From: Flectobacillus longus
GTDB lineage: Bacteria; Bacteroidota; Bacteroidia; Cytophagales; Spirosomataceae
Length of the DNA stretch: 64,000 bases
Direction: 5' to 3'
Assembly (NCBI RefSeq): GCF_030056705.1
Contig: NZ_JASHIC010000006.1
Location: 124,001 to 188,000 of the forward strand
Position 1 is the first letter of the stretch, and the number at the start of each line of letters is the position of its first letter. Below, one piece after another: positions 62,249 to 64,000 of the stretch. Position numbers and translations under genes: made by a program. The notes beneath the pieces were generated by a model. It searched no databases, was not told the DNA's origin, and was given only the letters and a program-made list of their open reading frames with translations.

Positions 62249-63520
62249 CTAAAAAAATTCATTGATTTCTTTCATGGGAGCCTTATTTCCTCCAACAATC
62301 TGAGCAGCATAAATACCAATATGCCCAGAAAATAAATACGCTGTAATACATGAGATAGCAATAAATACAGCCGATTCAGCTCCAAAAAGTTCGATACCCA
62401 TGAGAGTACACGCCAACGGCGTATTAGAAGCACCCGAAAATACCCCTACAAAACCCATCGCAGCTAATAAACTCAAAGGTAAAGGAATTATCGTAGAAAG
62501 CGTATTTCCTAAAGTAGCTCCTATATAAAACAAAGGTGTTACTTCGCCACCTTTAAACCCTGAACCGAGCGTAAGAGAAGTAAAAAAAGTTTTTCCCAGA
62601 AAATCATACCAATTAACCGACTTTTGAAAAGCTTCTACAATTACTGGCACGCCCAATCCGCTATATCGTTCGGCTTTGAAACCAATCAAAAGAATTGCCA
62701 CAAGCACGCCCCCAATTACGGCACGAAGAGGGGGATAGGATACTTTTTGCTTGAAAAAATTGCCCCAAGCATGTGTCATTTTGGCAAATATCAAACCCAT
62801 CAGTCCAAAGATAGCTCCAGCCAGCATTGCCCATACGAGTGACGTCGGTATCAATGCTGTTTGTTCGCTCACTACATAATGTGTGTGCCCTACATGACAA
62901 ACCGACTGACAAACATAATCTGCTACAATTGCACCCAGTAAACTTGGCAAAATAGCCTCATAACGCATTTTACCAATAATGGCCACTTCCAAGGCAAAGA
63001 CGGTTCCTGCCAATGGCGTTCCAAATACCGAAGCAAAACCTGCACTGATGCCCACAATGAGTATGATTTTTCTATCAAAATGAGCGGTATCTCTTTTAAA
63101 GCCTAGTTTTCCAGTAAGTTTCGAGCCCCAGAGATACAAGTTATCCGCCAATGCTCCACCCATTTGGACAGCGGTACCTTCACGACCAGCGGAGCCACCA
63201 AATAAATGGGTTATGACAGTTGTCACAAGTATCATAGGCATCATGAGCAAAGGAATCGTTTGAGTAGATTTTTGTAATTCCTCTATTAGCTGATTATTTC
63301 CTTTGGCAATGGATGCCCCCCAATAATGATAAAGCCCACCTACCACCAAACCTGCCAAAGGTAATAGCCGGATTAGCCATTTATGATTTTCACGATAATG
63401 CGTAGCCCAATCTAATGCAACCAGAAAAAAAGCGGATGCACTTCCTACCACAAACCCGACTACAATACATATCAATAGCCACTTGATGACAAACTGAAGT
63501 GAAACAAGTTGTAAATTCAT
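62249..63520 (-). CDS. ClC-type voltage-gated chloride channel/transporter family protein
   Basis: 423 aa, about ten to twelve helices. GGSAGREGTAVQMGGALAD holds the gating-glutamate motif GREG, GFASVFGTPLAGTVFALE and GSGFKGGEVTPLFYIGATLG are the other ClC selectivity blocks. No CBS domains. It may be a channel or a Cl-/H+ exchanger. The -7 box ends 4 nt from the ATG. Divergent from the AraC-type gene. Confidence 0.9.
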   Translation of the reverse strand: MNLQLVSLQFVIKWLLICIVVGFVVGSASAFFLVALDWATHYRENHKWLIRLLPLAGLVVGGLYHYWGASIAKGNNQLIEELQKSTQTIPLLMMPMILVTTVITHLFGGSAGREGTAVQMGGALADNLYLWGSKLTGKLGFKRDTAHFDRKIILIVGISAGFASVFGTPLAGTVFALEVAIIGKMRYEAILPSLLGAIVADYVCQSVCHVGHTHYVVSEQTALIPTSLVWAMLAGAIFGLMGLIFAKMTHAWGNFFKQKVSYPPLRAVIGGVLVAILLIGFKAERYSGLGVPVIVEAFQKSVNWYDFLGKTFFTSLTLGSGFKGGEVTPLFYIGATLGNTLSTIIPLPLSLLAAMGFVGVFSGASNTPLACTLMGIELFGAESAVFIAISCITAYLFSGHIGIYAAQIVGGNKAPMKEINEFF

Positions 63521-63524
63521 ATTG

Positions 63525-63555
63525 CAAAGTTAAGTTGTTGATTTAAAACAGCCAA
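63525..63555 (-). promoter_or_regulatory. Promoter of the ClC gene
   Basis: Minus-strand TAACTTTG (63525-63532) and TTG (63553-63555) with a 20-nt spacer. The predicted transcription start is at or just before the start codon, i.e. leaderless. Confidence 0.5.
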
Positions 63556-63592
63556 TTTTCCTTAAATCGCCTTATCACTTTCAAAGATTTAG

Positions 63593-63600
63593 TATATTTG
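63593..63600 (+). promoter_or_regulatory. -7 box for the AraC-type gene
   Basis: TATATTTG, 69 nt upstream of ATG 63670; no clear -33 TTG. Confidence 0.4.
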
Positions 63601-63669
63601 AATATCTATGCCATTCAACCACCGATCGTAGAAGCAAAAGCTAGTCTGATTTTTAATTTTTTAATTTCT

Positions 63670-64000
63670 ATGAAAACACTTCGACTTGAAGAGGTGACGC
63701 CTTCTAAACTTCATTTTGAACTCAATACCATGCAATGGCTAGAGGAACATCGTTCTGAGCAGTCCAACGAAATACACAAGCATGATTACTATGTGATTAT
63801 TTGGGTAAAAGAAGGCACAGGTACGCATACGGTTGATTTTCAACAATTCGAATTACATCCTCAAACTTTTTGGTTTCTTTCGCCAGGTCAAGCGCACGCT
63901 TTTCATTTTCAATCGCCTCCTAGTGGGTATGTTATTTCGTTCGATAGTGATTTTTTCTTTACTTATGAAAATAATAGAGAACTCCTGATTGACACTGGAC
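63670..64000 (+). CDS. AraC-family transcriptional regulator, partial (cut by window edge)
   Basis: 110 codons visible; the gene runs off the right edge. The N-terminal cupin-like sensing domain is recognisable: HKHDYYVIIWVKEGTGTHTV, FELHPQTFWFLSPGQAHAF and GYVISFDSDFF are typical of AraC-type regulators in Bacteroidota. The DNA-binding helices lie beyond the window, so the class is inferred from the sensor half only. Confidence 0.75.
   Translation, partial: MKTLRLEEVTPSKLHFELNTMQWLEEHRSEQSNEIHKHDYYVIIWVKEGTGTHTVDFQQFELHPQTFWFLSPGQAHAFHFQSPPSGYVISFDSDFFFTYENNRELLIDTG

Noticed and set aside
1-64000. tRNA, rRNA, tmRNA, CRISPR or riboswitch
   Set aside because: No cloverleaf-like sequence, regularly spaced repeats or known riboswitch core was recognised by eye; tRNAscan-SE and Infernal would be decisive.

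Overview
The window looks like an AT-rich chromosome segment from a member of the Bacteroidota, most likely a Cytophagales bacterium of the Flectobacillus/Arcicella/Emticicia kind. This is inferred from the gene families (GLPGLI protein, TonB/carboxypeptidase-regulatory receptor, DUF4292, DUF4296, Bat proteins, DUF1080, CrtZ), from -7 promoter boxes of the TAnnTTTG type, and from the lack of obvious Shine-Dalgarno sequences. I see no rRNA, tRNA, CRISPR array or complete transposon. About 53 genes are supported; most lie on the minus strand.

Layout. 0.1-10.5 kb: HPP membrane protein, two COG0523/CobW metallochaperone-like GTPases around yidD, smpB, a Skp/OmpH-like lipoprotein, a penicillin-acylase-family hydrolase, a glycerophosphodiester phosphodiesterase, ispE and a lone haem-copper oxidase subunit III. 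10.6-15.9 kb: an AT-rich accessory block with an XRE regulator, a small Cys-containing secreted ORF followed by a hairpin, a GLPGLI protein and an outer-membrane receptor. It is bracketed by a 54-bp duplication of the 3' end of the 257-aa secreted-protein gene. 16.3-22.5 kb: heavy-metal efflux operon in which the RND pump is fused to its TolC-like outer-membrane factor, preceded by a His-rich exported protein. 22.7 kb: a dense DnaA-box cluster. 22.9-28.6 kb: valS, crtZ, a secreted protein of unknown function and a PolB-like exonuclease.

29.2-31.2 kb: a type II restriction-modification unit. The YhdJ-like methyltransferase is intact, but the restriction gene is split by an in-frame TAA. 31.2-40.5 kb: lipB, yraN, a methyltransferase, GDP-fucose synthase, a MORN-like secreted protein, ketoglutarate-semialdehyde dehydrogenase, a DUF1080 protein, hemJ, a polyprenol-phosphate mannosyltransferase and a DUF4296 lipoprotein. 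40.7-43.5 kb: a short Bat operon (DUF58, BatD-like, BatA). 43.6-49.0 kb: SNF2 helicase, a TPR protein and hpt. 49.2-54.5 kb: serS, a two-gene AAA ATPase/DUF4435 pair resembling the PARIS anti-phage system, lysC and ribH. 54.6-62.2 kb: YfgM-like TPR, EnvC-like murein hydrolase activator, DUF4292 lipoprotein, large TPR protein, PglD-type acetyltransferase and an M14 carboxypeptidase. 62.2-64 kb: a ClC channel and the start of an AraC-type regulator cut by the right edge.

The most interesting items are the PARIS-like pair inserted directly upstream of serS with its own promoter inside the lysC terminator; the flanked small-ORF/GLPGLI/receptor block; the nonsense-split restriction gene; the RND-TolC fusion with a signal-peptide-like joint; the DnaA-box cluster; and a family of about 83-bp palindrome-headed repeats placed at the 3' ends of minus-strand genes.
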